In this document: one piece after another, positions 47,933-48,632 of the stretch
Layout: every line of letters starts with the position of its first letter
Position numbering within the stretch: position 1 is the first letter of the stretch
Assembly (NCBI GenBank): GCA_026419575.1
Contig: JANZZC010000060.1
Location: 1 to 48,632, forward strand
Length of the DNA stretch: 48,632 nt
Source: Thermomicrobium sp.
GTDB taxonomy: Bacteria; Chloroflexota; Chloroflexia; Thermomicrobiales; Thermomicrobiaceae
Reading direction: 5' to 3'
Translations under genes and position numbers: made by a program
Notes under the pieces: model-generated
The model's database searches: none
What the model was told of the DNA's origin: nothing
Seen by the model: only the letters and a program-made list of their open reading frames with translations

Positions 47933-48613
47933 TCAGGAACCGGCCGGCGGTGCCGGTAGCCGTACGAGGAAGAGGCCTCGTTCGGTCAGGACGTAGGCCA
48001 AGCCCTGCACGTCGTCCACGGCGAGATCGAGGAGCCCGTCGAGCGACGGTGCGCCCGCCCCGCTGATGACCTGCTGGACGAGCGTCCCATCGGTGCGGAG
48101 CCGCACGATGCGCCCGCTGCGCGTCCCGACATAGCGGAAGGGTCGATCCGGTTGTTGCGCGAGCGCAACCGCGTCGGTGACCGGTGGGTCGATGCGGGCG
48201 GTCGCGGTCGCCTCCAGGGCTCCGCGGTAGAAGGTGAGGACGGTCCCGTCGGTGAGCAGCACGTGGATACGCCCGTCGATCTCGAAGTCGACTGCTGCGC
48301 GCAGCTGATCCGCTGCTTGACCACCGGTCCAGTCCTCCGGGAGGTTCTGGTACGCGCCGGCGAGAAAACGGAGGATCTGGCCGCTCTGCGGCTGGAGCAC
48401 GTAGAGGTTACCGGTGAAGGCGCCGACCACTGCGATGTTCTGATAGGGAGCGCCGAACGTCCCGACCCGGAACGCGTGCCAGCGCGCGGTCGTCGGATCG
48501 AAACGGTAGGCGACGCTTCCGTCGAAGGCGACCGGGACTCCATCGTCCCAAGCGGCACCGAGGAGAGTGCCGACCTGCACCCCGTCGACCGTGTCGCCGG
48601 GCCCGAGCAAGCG
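47933..48613 (-). CDS. Beta-propeller-like protein, N-terminus truncated by contig/adapter edge
   Basis: RLLGPGDTVDGVQVGTLLGAAWDDGVPVAFDGSVAYRFDPTTARWHAF...NIAVVGAFTGNLYVLQPQSGQILRF...FRYVGTRSGRIVRLRTDGTL; repeated beta-rich blades. The MYKRQ start in the ORF track is adapter-derived. Confidence 0.6.
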   Translation of the reverse strand, partial: RLLGPGDTVDGVQVGTLLGAAWDDGVPVAFDGSVAYRFDPTTARWHAFRVGTFGAPYQNIAVVGAFTGNLYVLQPQSGQILRFLAGAYQNLPEDWTGGQAADQLRAAVDFEIDGRIHVLLTDGTVLTFYRGALEATATARIDPPVTDAVALAQQPDRPFRYVGTRSGRIVRLRTDGTLVQQVISGAGAPSLDGLLDLAVDDVQGLAYVLTERGLFLVRLPAPPAGS

Positions 48614-48632
48614 CTGTCTCTTATACACATCT
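48614..48632. other. Nextera/Tn5 mosaic-end adapter sequence (library artefact)
   Basis: CTGTCTCTTATACACATCT is the exact 19-bp Tn5 ME reverse complement used in Nextera libraries. Confidence 0.98.

Noticed and set aside
1-48632. CRISPR arrays, IS elements, integrases, rRNA operons
   Set aside because: No regularly spaced direct repeats, transposase/integrase motifs or rRNA signatures seen on reading both strands.

Overview
GC-rich bacterial chromosomal segment, most likely a Thermomicrobia/Chloroflexi relative (inferred from gene content and codon bias, not proven). Nearly all of it is dense core and metabolic coding sequence. I saw no prophage, transposase, CRISPR array or rRNA. Main blocks: (1) a 5'-truncated form-II CoxL-like molybdenum hydroxylase, divergent from an NCS1 permease + GlcF-like Fe-S protein + GlcD-like flavoprotein operon; (2) DUF917 + hydantoinase/oxoprolinase; (3) rny-spoVS and YacL-type PIN/TRAM-ispD-ispF-dtd; (4) a zinc-ribbon / MutL-like ASKHA / uncharacterised protein cluster; (5) M50 site-2 protease, coaE, ABC-F, lysA, sigma-70, obgE, relA/spoT; (6) moeA and a fused moaD-moaE; (7) tRNA-Arg(TCT); (8) MarR-type regulator and protoglobin; (9) holB next to a Cys-less PSP1-like protein. 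The best candidate for something undescribed is a ~216-nt structured RNA at about 43347-43562. It has a near-consensus sigma-A promoter, a 5'/3' closing helix, a competing 5' hairpin and a U-tract. The last 19 bp (48614-48632) are exactly the Nextera/Tn5 mosaic-end adapter, so the right edge is a library artefact. Many long ORFs in the supplied track are antisense shadows of real genes and were rejected.
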